A stretch of DNA of 64,000 bases from Neelides folsomi. Taxonomy: Eukaryota; Arthropoda; Collembola; Neelipleona; Neelidae. A program made the position numbers and the translations under genes. A model generated the notes under the pieces. That model worked only from the letters and a program-made list of their open reading frames with translations, ran no database searches and was not told where the DNA came from. Below are positions 1-9,349 of this stretch, piece by piece. Position 1 is the stretch's first letter. Each line of letters opens with the position of its first letter. The stretch lies in contig JAQGBZ010000104.1 in the NCBI GenBank assembly GCA_034687125.1, positions 1 through 64,000 of the forward strand. The letters run 5' to 3'.

Positions 1-1189
1 ATTAGCTTGCCCCCCCTGGTATCTTTCGGACCCTGGTATCTTTCGAACCCCTGGCATCTTTCGGCCATCTACGGTATGTGATGTATACCTATAGTCATTT
101 TGTCTTTTGTCACAATACATCATTATTTTCATTTTATGTTATTTATTGCACCAAAAGAGGGTTAAGTTAAGGAGGATCGAGTTAATAAAGAGATGGGAAG
201 TTTGAATTATTAATTTCAATCCTTTTGAATTCCTGACTGTGGACATTGTGATTAAATGGAACGACATTAGTGATCAATATGTGGAATTGGGGCAGAGCAA
301 GATCACCTGTAAGTTACAGTAAAAGGGTTGAAAAGACATGTGTTTGATGAGTCCAGCTCGTGTCGACCGGGGAGATAAGGGACAAAGAGAGGATTTGGCA
401 AAATTAGGGCTCCCACACGAGCTAACACATTGAGGACGTCCTGGTCCGGAGTTGGTGAATTGTCCGGCTGTTGCTCTCCTCATTGTTGGGACTCCTATTA
501 GTGGAACAACCCCTTCGCCCTGATTCCTGATTAATGACCAGAATAAAGAAACACGTCTCTCCACGTGCCTCGACTTTTACTTTTATTTTTACTCGCCAAC
601 TGCTTCCATCCCAAAGGCTGGACAATTGGAATTCAATTATCCTCCTGCACCCTTCACAACTCACAAACCACTTTGACTTTCATTCATCACATTCAAGGAG
701 CACTCACATCCTATCTGTAGTTAAAGTCCTAATAGAACTATTGTAGAACCGATGGCAAAACGATGCTCCAAGTGACCAGCCCAAATAGGCTGTTTATTTT
801 GACTTGACATGGGCCCGATTTACATCTTTGATATTCATCTGGCTTAAGTGGCTTATTAAATGAAAGAGAACAAACAGAGAACAAAGTAGTACAAGAATAA
901 CGATGCTTATGATTTGAATGAAGTTATAGAAAGACAGCAAGGGTGAAATGAACATTGGATTCTAACAAAGAATAAACTGTGCCATCGAATTGGAGCCTCT
1001 TTTGCACAATAAACATTTTGCTCTTCAACTTTTCATTAATTTCATTTTTCTTTAAAAAAACAGATTTTATGAATATTCTTTAACAGTTAATCATAACTTG
1101 ATTAGATTATAGCAATTTTATTATAATTACAATTTCCTAAACTGCAAATTGTTATACATTTTTATATTTTTGTATATTATTGAGTTGAA
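1..1189. other. Intergenic DNA upstream of the CDC26-like gene
   Basis: No credible coding exon was found. Open frames of 70-96 codons occur on both strands between about 270 and 750, but they resemble no family I know and have no convincing splice context. The first 64 bases hold a short tandem repeat, listed separately. From about 1020 the sequence becomes very AT-rich up to the ATG at 1190, as expected for the 5' flank of the next gene. An exon of a gene lying mostly outside the window cannot be excluded. Confidence 0.5.
14..64. repeat. Three tandem copies of a 17-18 bp unit
   Basis: The unit CCCTGGTATCTTTCGGA (14-30) is followed by a copy with one change (31-47) and a third copy with one extra C and a T-to-C change (48-64). 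The units differ by only one or two bases. The array may begin with the C-rich run just before it, close to the window edge, so it could be the end of a longer array. Confidence 0.85.
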
Positions 1190-1744
1190 ATGATTCGCCG
1201 ATCTCCAACCAGAATTGAACTCAAACTTGAAGATCTCCAAGAATTTGATTTCATTGCAAAATATGACAAGAAAAAGGCTCCAGTTTCAGCAAACGATTCA
1301 AAAGTCCTTCGTCATGAGCGATTAGGATTTCGTCCAAAAAACTCATCAAGTGGAAATCCTGGAACTTCTGCAAGAATTCTCTTTCAAGCCGACACTCTTG
1401 CACCTTCATCGAGGTATTTCATATTTACAGATTTAAAGAAGTCATACCTAGAATTTGTAGACCGCAAAAAACCAATTTCCAATTTTTGATTTTATTTTTA
1501 CCAAAATTTTATTTTGTTGAGTCAAAGGATTCAAGTGACGCCAACCCATGATGCGGAAACGACCGAAGGTGCAGAAGCTCCAAGTCGCACAACTCCACCA
1601 CCCGAATCTCGCGTACCTGTGGCAAATCTTATTAACATCGAAGAGTCAATAAGTTCTCCATCAAGTTATGCAACCCCCACTGGTCCTGGACAGGATTTGA
1701 TGACAATGAGCATCGAAGAAGATATTGTTCGCGATGATGATTGA
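1190..1744 (+). CDS. CDC26: CDC26-like anaphase-promoting complex subunit, C-terminally extended
   Basis: There are two exons, 1190-1413 and 1522-1744, joined in phase (AG|T), giving 148 aa. The N-terminus, MIRRSPTRIELKLEDLQEF, matches the CDC26 signature (M-x-R-R-x-P-T-R-x-E-L-K-L-x-D). In known CDC26 proteins this segment inserts into a TPR subunit (APC6/CDC16) of the APC/C ubiquitin ligase and stabilises it. A later RLGFRPK stretch resembles the family's R-x-G-[YF]-[KR]-P motif. The rest is a Ser/Pro/Thr-rich acidic tail, probably disordered. Human CDC26 is about 85 aa, so this protein is long for the family. The gene converges with WDR44; the two stop codons are about 320 bp apart. The assignment rests on the first 25 residues. 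Confidence 0.72.
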
Positions 1745-1760
1745 TATGATTGTTCCATCA

Positions 1761-1766
1761 AATAAA
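1761..1766 (+). terminator. AATAAA polyadenylation signal for the CDC26-like gene
   Basis: A canonical AATAAA lies 17 bp after the TGA stop of the CDC26-like gene. It faces the WDR44 signals only about 50-70 bp away on the other strand. Confidence 0.6.
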
Positions 1767-1817
1767 TTTATAAAGGTTTCCCAATTTCAAATAATAAACA
1801 AAATACAATTTATATGA

Positions 1818-1836
1818 TTTATTCTTATAGTTTATT
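1818..1836 (-). terminator. Two AATAAA polyadenylation signals for WDR44
   Basis: TTTATT on the + strand at 1818-1823 and 1831-1836 reads as AATAAA on the minus strand, about 230 bp after the WDR44 stop. If used, the WDR44 3' end falls within or next to the 3' end of the convergent gene. Confidence 0.5.
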
Positions 1837-1943
1837 CTTTCTTTCATTATATACTTTAGCCGTTGAAAAAGTATCAATAACATCTCTGTTTTTAACTGTT
1901 CATTTAAAATACTCTGGTGAAGAGTAAATGGCTTAATCTTGTA

Positions 1944-1945
<2 letters not shown>

Positions 1946-1977
<32 letters not shown>
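1946..1977. repeat. (AT)16 microsatellite
   Basis: An uninterrupted run of 16 AT dinucleotides, lying in the presumed 3' UTR of WDR44, between its stop codon and its likely polyadenylation signals. Confidence 0.95.
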
Positions 1978-1980
<3 letters not shown>

Positions 1981-2061
1981 ATATTATTTTATAACATTAA
2001 CATATTTATTTATCATGGTTAGAACAATACACATTTTGACTGAAAGGCATTTAATTTTAGA

Positions 2062-5000
2062 CTATGCAAGAGCGCTTGCAGGTAGAGAACTGTGTTTTGG
2101 TTTAACTCTGTTCAGAAATACTTTTATGGAACCTGAGAAATCGGCAGTGACGAGGATGTAGCCGAGTGGAGCATACTGCTGACTCCCAGTTGAAGACGAT
2201 GAGGCCAATGATTTTAATGTTGCACTTGAAGGCGATTTAACTTTCTTTTGACTCTGCGGTGAGGCCGAAGCCTGTGAGGGCTCAGGCTCACTTTTCTCAG
2301 CTTCTGAGGCGTCGATCATTTTCACTATCATGTCAGGATCAGGAGCAAAAATTGCACAGCTCACCATATCATTATGCGCTAAATTAAAATTATTTTTAGT
2401 ATTTTCATTCTTATTGTTGTAATGCTGTAATTTATATAAATTGTAAGAATTTTATAATTTAAAAAGTTAACTTTTATTCTATTTAATAGTTTTTATATTA
2501 CCTTTGATCGATTCCCAATATGAATTTCTGTCCCTTCGTGCTCCCGAAAACTTTTCATAATCATGACTTGTTTTCCAAATATAAACGAATGAATTCTCAC
2601 TGCCGCAAATCACATATTTTCCGTCATGACTCATAGTTGCTTTGATCTGACTGCTCTGATTCACATATCCCTTATATTTACATGTGAGACTGAGATCCCT
2701 AAGATCATAAATTCGAATCCTCGAATCGTTGCTCGTCACAAGGATCTTGTCATTCACTGGCTCAATTCCAGTAATTTTGATCTTCTTTTTCTTCTTACTC
2801 TGAACTAGGATTTGAGTATGGTATTTTAATTGCTCCGTGTGGTAAAACATACAACGACCATCATATGTCCCAACAACGGCAAACTTTCCATTTTGACAAA
2901 AGTTGGCAGCAGTGATGAGGACGGAAGGATCAGAAGAGCTGAGCTCATTCCCTTGAACTTCATTCCACAGAGCCACTTTCTTGTCAGGAATATTCCAAAG
3001 CCTCAATTTCCCATCCAGCGATCCAGAGAGGAAATATCTGTCGTCTCTGGGATGGAAGGCAATGGCCGTCACAAAGTCAATGTGCTGAAAGCAGCAAAGG
3101 CACTCGCGGCGAGAAATATGCCATAATCGAACAGTTCGGTCCATTGATGAAGAAAGAAGGAAAAAACTCCTTGACCAGGCAATGTCAAGGAGATCTGCTG
3201 TATGACCCACATATACACAAAGTGGTTTAGGAACAAATGGGGCTTTAGGTGCAGACTCGAGACATGCTGCCACCATTTCTTCATTATAGGACTCGATGCT
3301 CTCTTGACTTGGAGTTGGACTTTCTTTCTCAACTGTGTGTTTCCTTCTCATGTCTTGAAAGAAGTTGAGATGATCTTTCAAAACCCAGATTCGAATTGTT
3401 CGGTCTTGACCAGCTGAAGCGAGAAGTCGCCCACAATTTGAAAATTTCATGCACCAAACAGCAGCTGAATGTGAGCCAGAAAGGTCTTGGACCATTTCAA
3501 TGTTTGAGAAATCATATGGTCCTTTGTGGCTGTGAGCGGCTTTGAGCTAAAAATTAAATTCATTTAATTATTTTCATTAAAATCGCACGATCATTAATTC
3601 CGTATTATTTTTACTCTATTATTAGCTAAATATGATTAAAATAATTTTTAGTATTTGAATTTTTCGAGTATTTACTTTGATTGTTTCCTGTGGATCTTCA
3701 TTAGTGGAGAGAATATCTTGATCTTCCTTTTTCTCTTTTCTTGCAAGGGCCTTCGCTTTATCCACAGTTTTCTTCACTGTCGACCCAATGAGACGACGGA
3801 GTTGAAGAGTTTTCTTTTTCATCCCTCCTGGACCATCATCTTCGACAGATGTTGCCTTCGAACCTCCAGATTCTTCATCCGAATCCATTTTCTCCCCAAC
3901 ATATTCAGATGTCAATCGCATGATGTGAAGCGAAAGTGGATTAAGGCACCGGGGAAGTTTGTCTTCAGCCGATGACAATGGAATCCGCTCTCCGGTATCC
4001 AAATTCAATACCTTTATTAATCAAGTTATTAAAACGTAATCGGATTGATAATAAAAAATATTTAACTCAATCGTGGAACAAAAAGTAAACTAATTCTATC
4101 TAACAATCCTGAAACTAGTTACAATTTTATCTGTAATTGTTATGTTATTATACCTAAGTTATGTTTAACTAACAATTAAAAGCTATTCTAGTAAAATATT
4201 TAATAAGCGAACCGCCAAATAAAAACCACGAAGATTCTAATCTAATAATTACAGGAAATGGAAAGGAAAATGTTGAAGGATTTTGACAAATTGCTATTTG
4301 TGTTTTTAGTCATAAATTAAGCCTAATGTGATTGCGAGTAGTGTTAAGAAATGCTCTGTAAAAACAACGAAAAAGAAGAATTAGAAGTTGAAAAATGAGA
4401 TTTAATGAATATACCGGATTTTGGAAATCCAAGGCAAGTGGCCGCTATAAAGATACAAGAAATGTACAGAAAAGGAGAAGAATAACAAGATTACACAATA
4501 CTTTTGAGAAGACGATGATCGATAGCCATTTGTTCCCCAGAAATTCATTCCCCATCCCCAGTGATTTAAAATACTAGCTACATAATATGAACTTTATTTA
4601 AATTACCGTCACTTGTTCCAGAATTTGAATATCAGAAAGTAATTTCCCTGAAAAATAATTAAATTCAAAGTTTAAATTATCAACTATTCAAAATAAATTA
4701 ATAAACGTTTATGTATGATTTATCAAGACATTCAATAATTACCAGAATCCGTCTTTGTTCTAAGCATTAATGGATTAAATTGTCCATTCGTTGCTTGTTG
4801 AGCATCTTTGGCTTCCTCTTTAGAGGCGAGATTAGATACGATTTCTCCGAGGCTTTGACCTTCGTTTATGGCCATGTTGAGAGTCGATGCATTGGAGCCA
4901 CTATCAACAAAAGCATCGAGAATATCCTTGGGAAGGGACTCCGTTCTTCTCAATGCCTTTGGCCCGCATTTGGCTCGTGTTTTCTCCTCATCTTGTGCCC

Positions 5001-5853
5001 TGACAATTGTGACCTTGTCAGCAAAAGTCCTTTGGAGATCTTCTGTCCTCAATGCACTTCTAATCGAAACAGTTGGGCTAGGTGGATTTCGAAATTCTCC
5101 TTCGCTCTGATTACTCCCCGATTTCCCGAGTTTCTTTTTTCTCCTTGGGGGAGCGACAGGGACGGTGGAAATGGATGGCTCACAGCTTGAAACTAAATCA
5201 GGAGCTACTGGAATATCCTGAGGTTGTCGAAGAGTCTGCGGTCGGAGTCCGCTCCCTGAGTGAAGACTCACATTGTCATGGTCGACGACTTTGAAAGGAT
5301 GGGATGAGGAAGAAGGGCGAGAGTAAACACCCTCAACGGAACTCGTTTGACTTCCCGAAAGCGACGCCTCATCAACTCCACCCGACTCTTCGATTTCGTC
5401 GATGTCGAGCCTTTTCCTAATCTCTTCCATTCGCCTCCGCCGCCTGTCATCGGAATCAGGATCGGAGGGATAAGTGAGCGAAATTATGGACTTGTCTCCG
5501 TCACTTGAAGGACTTTTGAGAGTACGAGTCGAAGGAGGGGAATCAGAGAGCGATGTCGATGGAAATTGTCCAGAAGTATTCGAGGAACTTGGCGGTGTAA
5601 AAAAACTATTTAATTTTGAATTGTTTAAAATTGAATCTCTTTCATCTTCCACGTCTTCAAGCGGTGGGATTTTACTCAAATCGATTCGCTCCGATGGGAC
5701 GTCTGTTGGTCTCCGGGTGTTAATTCTCAATGTTCCAGCCAACTCTTGAGCATCGAAGAACTCTTCAGATGATGATGAAGTTTCCTCTTCGGAGTCTGAT
5801 TCACTCCCTGAATCAATCTCTTTGACTAATTTTGGTCTCGAAGATTTACGCAT
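2062..5853 (-). CDS. WDR44: WDR44 (Rabphilin-11), Rab11-binding WD-repeat protein
   Basis: Five exons (5853-4743, 4647-4607, 4011-3676, 3546-2502, 2378-2062) join in phase to give 949 aa; human WDR44 is about 913 aa. Near residues 31-37 an acidic Ser/Glu tract leads into EFFDAQE, a consensus FFAT motif for binding VAP proteins on the endoplasmic reticulum. A PVAPPRRKKK stretch follows in the Pro/Ser-rich N-terminal half. Exons 2-3 encode the family segment LLSDIQILEQVTVLNLDTGE, then a Lys-rich helix. Exon 4 carries most WD repeats, with visible blades ending in RTIRIW, RTVRLW, GKLRLW, SRIRIY and SFVYIW. Exon 5 ends the propeller (FSGSIKVFLNR). WDR44 links Rab11 recycling and tubular endosomes to the ER. 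Exon 2 is a 41-bp microexon. The ATG at 5853 is the first in a long open frame. Family assignment is firm. Confidence 0.94.
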
Positions 5854-6572
5854 TTTTATCTCTTTTTGTATTAAGGCTATTTATTAACTAAAATGGGATG
5901 GAGGGGGACAAGAGGGAGGCTGGAGAGGTGGAGGGTAATTAGACACCTCCGAAATGTCACATTTCAAGTTAATGAGTTGTAAAAGTAATGAGTTAGATAA
6001 TAAAGTGTTGTTGGGATCATTTTGGGAGAGATACACACAAGAGAGCTTTGTATTTGGAGCGGAGGGGAATTGGACAACCTCCGTCGTTTAGTGAATAGGA
6101 AGAGGAAAGCCCAAGGACACCCTGAAGCTTATAAATAATACAATAAATTATATCATTATGATACCATCATCGAGAATAATCCCACTACATACGTCCATAT
6201 AGGTAAATAATATTTGACGCGATGTGCAGTTCGGTTAATGATTGCATCACAAGGCCTTGTGAGCCAATGTAATTTATTCTTACTAATGATGTCCTATCTA
6301 CATTAATTAGGGTTTATCCAACAATCACCCAACTTTAACCAAATGATTACCAAATACACATCATTTATTATGAAAAACCCTAACTATCTGTAATAGTAAA
6401 TTGTAGAAAAATGAAAATATATGGGTGTGTGTATGTTATGCATTACTCTCTATAATTGTAGTGTAGAAAATAAATATTTTGTTCTATAGTTTAATAAATA
6501 GTAAAAGTTTAATAAAATTAGATAATTATAATTATGATAAAAAAATTCATAGAAGAATTATGAAATAAAACT
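5854..6572. other. Spacer between the WDR44 5' end and the AATF 3' end
   Basis: No coding exon was seen. The segment should hold the WDR44 promoter and 5' UTR (transcription runs leftward) and the region just past the AATF polyadenylation signal. A G/A-rich stretch lies at about 5890-6110. From 6120 on it is AT-rich with no recognisable element. Confidence 0.55.
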
Positions 6573-6578
6573 TTTATT
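6573..6578 (-). terminator. AATAAA polyadenylation signal for AATF
   Basis: TTTATT on the + strand reads as AATAAA on the minus strand, about 55 bp after the AATF stop codon, a typical distance. Confidence 0.65.
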
Positions 6579-6632
6579 TTGCCTTAAAACAGAGAACAAA
6601 GGTGTAAAATATAACATTACTACATGGCTGCA

Positions 6633-8576
6633 TTATTCAAAATGAGACGCTTTCCCAAAAAGAGAATTGAGCAATTCTTTAAATGCGGGTTCAGACAAAG
6701 AGGATTTATCAACTGGGGCCATATAGTTGACGAGTTTTGGAATCACTTGATATCGAATTTTCCGTCCTTTGCTAGCTCTTGTGTCAATTTTTCTCTTCAT
6801 TTTACTTCTAAGCTTTTGAAGTTCAAGCCAATGATGACTTAACTGATAAGAGTCTGTTACTCCTGAAGTTTTTCTCTCGATCAGTTCTCGAAGGAGTTGA
6901 TGGTAGAAATCATCATCGTCGAATATCTCTGGATCCAACATGGAATCTTCGGATCCCTTTCTTTTTCCAAGGATTTGATAATTGGATCTTTTTGTTTGGG
7001 TCCTTTTTATAAGCCTTTCTTTATCTAACAGAACTTGTTCTATTTGTTTCAGTGTTGAAGTTTTGAATGCGGAGAAATTCTTTTTCGTTTGCCCGCTTGT
7101 CCCTACTTGGGTTTTGTCATTCCATTTGTCGATTGTTTGATTACGAAACGGCATTAATTTCTCAAATTCTTTCTTTTCACAATTGTCATAATCGAATATT
7201 ATTCTTTTCTTTCTTTTCTTCTTTCCGCTCTCATCATCGCTTTCTTCTTCATCTTTCACTTCAGGCTCAGATTCAGAGCTTAAAATTTCTTCATCTGGTT
7301 CTTTATTTAAATCTGCTTTAGAACCAGTAACGAGGGCTTTTGTTTCGGAATTCTGTTCGACTAAAAGATCCTATAATAGAACAAATGAAAAATTATTTAA
7401 CCATCCTTGCTTTTTTTCTTCTGGAATAAATCTACAGAAAAGTTAAAATAATATATTAATAATATAATATAGCGTTTGACTTTACCTGTAAATCAAACAT
7501 GCCATTCATCAACTTTTTGATTTCACTTGTCGCCTTTGTAAATAAGTTTTCGGTTTTACTCTCGTCAGGTTTCTGTTGTTCTAATGAAGCCTTTTTAATC
7601 ATTTCAAATGTTTGGGTTTGAGGTAATTTGTTAGTTTCGAGTAAAAGTTTTTGAAGGGCAATTCTGATTTCCAACAAGCTATCCCAAATTCCTAAATGTA
7701 AAAAATTATAAAAACATAATAATTCCTCATTAAGCCATTAAGATTTAAAGGAACAAAATTGAAATTTGATAATATTTGATAACTTACGCAATTGATCTTG
7801 AGTAGCCTTTCCTTTATCAATTTCTTCTTTTTTGTCTCCCTCGCTTATAGGATTTGCTTCTTCTTCTTCGTCATCAAACGAATAATCTTCCTCGCTTCTT
7901 TCAGACTCGTTCTCGTTGTTGATTCCGATATTTCCCAATGCTTTTTTAAAATTTACAATATCCCCATTTTCCTCTTCATCCGAATCCTCATAATCAATTT
8001 CAACTTCATCTGTACCATTTTCTTCTTCTTCATCAACATCTTCACTTTCCCCTTGTTGGTAACTATCAGCATGTTCAATTTCTTCATCGCTTTCCTTGCT
8101 TTCTTTTTCACTCTCTTCCGAATCGCCTATAAATTTATTGTTGAATTAAATACGTAAGAGGAAAGTATAAGGAAAAGATAATAAATATAGTAAGTAAATA
8201 CATACACCATATTTATTATTAATGCTAAAGGGTTACTTTATTGGAGATTTACCTTCAAATTGTTTTCTTGATATCTTTGAACCCTTGTATCTTTCGTCCA
8301 ATTCGCTTAAAAGTTTAGAATTCTTTTTCCTCAATTCACTCCTTATTGCTTCTACTCCCTTATTATCATCATCAAATTTATCAGTCAAAACAGCAGAATT
8401 TTCTGTAAAAATAAAATAAAATTAGATTGTAAAATAACTGATTAATTAATATAGTTTATCAATTAATTAAAATAAAGATTTTCGTCCTTACCAAAATCAC
8501 CATCTTCGGAAAAATCAAGTCCCTCGTTTTGGGAAAGTGATGATAGTTTATCGGATAGCGACACAAAAGTAGCCAT
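6633..8576 (-). CDS. AATF: AATF/Che-1 (yeast Bfr2) ribosome-biogenesis protein
   Basis: Five exons (8576-8492, 8402-8253, 8126-7788, 7691-7486, 7370-6633) join in phase to give 505 aa. Exon 2 encodes the conserved LDERYKGSKISRKQFE segment. Exon 3 is a very acidic Glu/Asp-rich stretch. Exon 4 starts RIWDSLLEIRIALQKLL, the start of the AATF/Che-1 domain. Exon 5 contains the C-terminal family block: KWNDKTQVG, FSAFKTSTLKQIEQVL, IFDDDDFYHQLLRELIERK, KLRSKMKRKIDTRASKGRKIRYQV and the terminal LFGKA. AATF is nucleolar; it acts in early 40S (SSU processome) maturation and, in mammals, in transcription and stress control. The start at 8576 follows an AT-rich leader. The gene is divergent from PINCH. 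Family assignment is firm. Confidence 0.94.
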
Positions 8577-9349
8577 TTTCTTTTAATTATAGTATCAACA
8601 GTGTCATTAATGTTAAAGATTATGTTCAAATAGTCGCTATAAATGATAACTTTAATTATAATTTAATTACAATAATAAGATTAAAACACGAAAGGAAAGG
8701 CCGAAATGAAAAGAGCATGGCTAGCTAAGGCAAATGTAAAAACATTTTAAAAAGCGCTGTTTTTATTTTGCTTATCAATCTTTTGTCTCATTTCTCCCTA
8801 AAGAATCTTTATAATATTCTCAAATTCACAATGCTCATCTCATCTCATCACTTTCATTTTTGTTTCATCCACGCCGAATAATAAATTTTATTGCGAAAGC
8901 AAATGTTGAAATTGAAGGTTTAAGGATCTTTTGAATATGAGTATGCTGATGATGAATAAAACATTAATTGTCAATTAAAGAGAAAAAATATCGGATGTTA
9001 ACTCTTCGTTAAATCCCGCCTCCAATTTCTATAAAAGGAGTTTCGCCCAAAGACCTCGCCCTTAGCTCCCTATACTTTATAGAAAATGTAAAGAGGTGTG
9101 TATGTTTTGGATATAGCCAACTTTCCTTTAATCTGGGCCATGTGTGGGTGAATTTCCTCTCTGTCTCTTTCATTCTTTTTTAAAAGCTAAATTGACTTAT
9201 TCAACTCTTTAATTATTATTAATCCAGCTTATTCAAACATCATTTATCAAAATATTAGTCTTGGAGAGTTTATTCAATACAAATTCATTGGATTGACTCG
9301 GAGGGGTTGGAGAGGATCAATCGTCAATTCTATTTGGAGCTGATAAAGA
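8577..9349. promoter_or_regulatory. Shared upstream region of AATF (-) and PINCH (+)
   Basis: The two start codons face away from each other, 773 bp apart, so both promoters must lie here. A TATAAAAG at 9030-9037 is oriented for PINCH, about 310 bp upstream of its ATG. That would leave a 5' UTR of roughly 280 nt. No coding exon was seen. Whether TATA is used is inference. Confidence 0.5.
9030..9037 (+). promoter_or_regulatory. Candidate TATA box of the PINCH gene
   Basis: TATAAAAG, followed by a GC-richer stretch that could contain the transcription start. It is the only strong TATA consensus seen between AATF and PINCH on this strand. Confidence 0.4.

Noticed and set aside
274-746. Open frames of 70-96 codons near the left edge
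   Set aside because: They overlap in different frames and strands, without family motifs or clear splice sites.
2626-3417. Plus-strand open frames across the WD-repeat exon
   Set aside because: They are antisense shadows of the WDR44 coding exon at 2502-3546.
4395-4577. 60-codon frame in the WDR44 intron between exons 2 and 3
   Set aside because: It runs opposite to the gene, is Arg/Lys-rich with no homology I recognise, and lies wholly inside an intron with good splice sites.
6307-6383. TTAGGGTTT at 6307-6315 and AAACCCTAA at 6375-6383, an inverted, telomere-like pair
   Set aside because: Arms of only nine bases separated by about 60 bp, with no further telomere units. Chance or a weak hairpin is the simpler reading.
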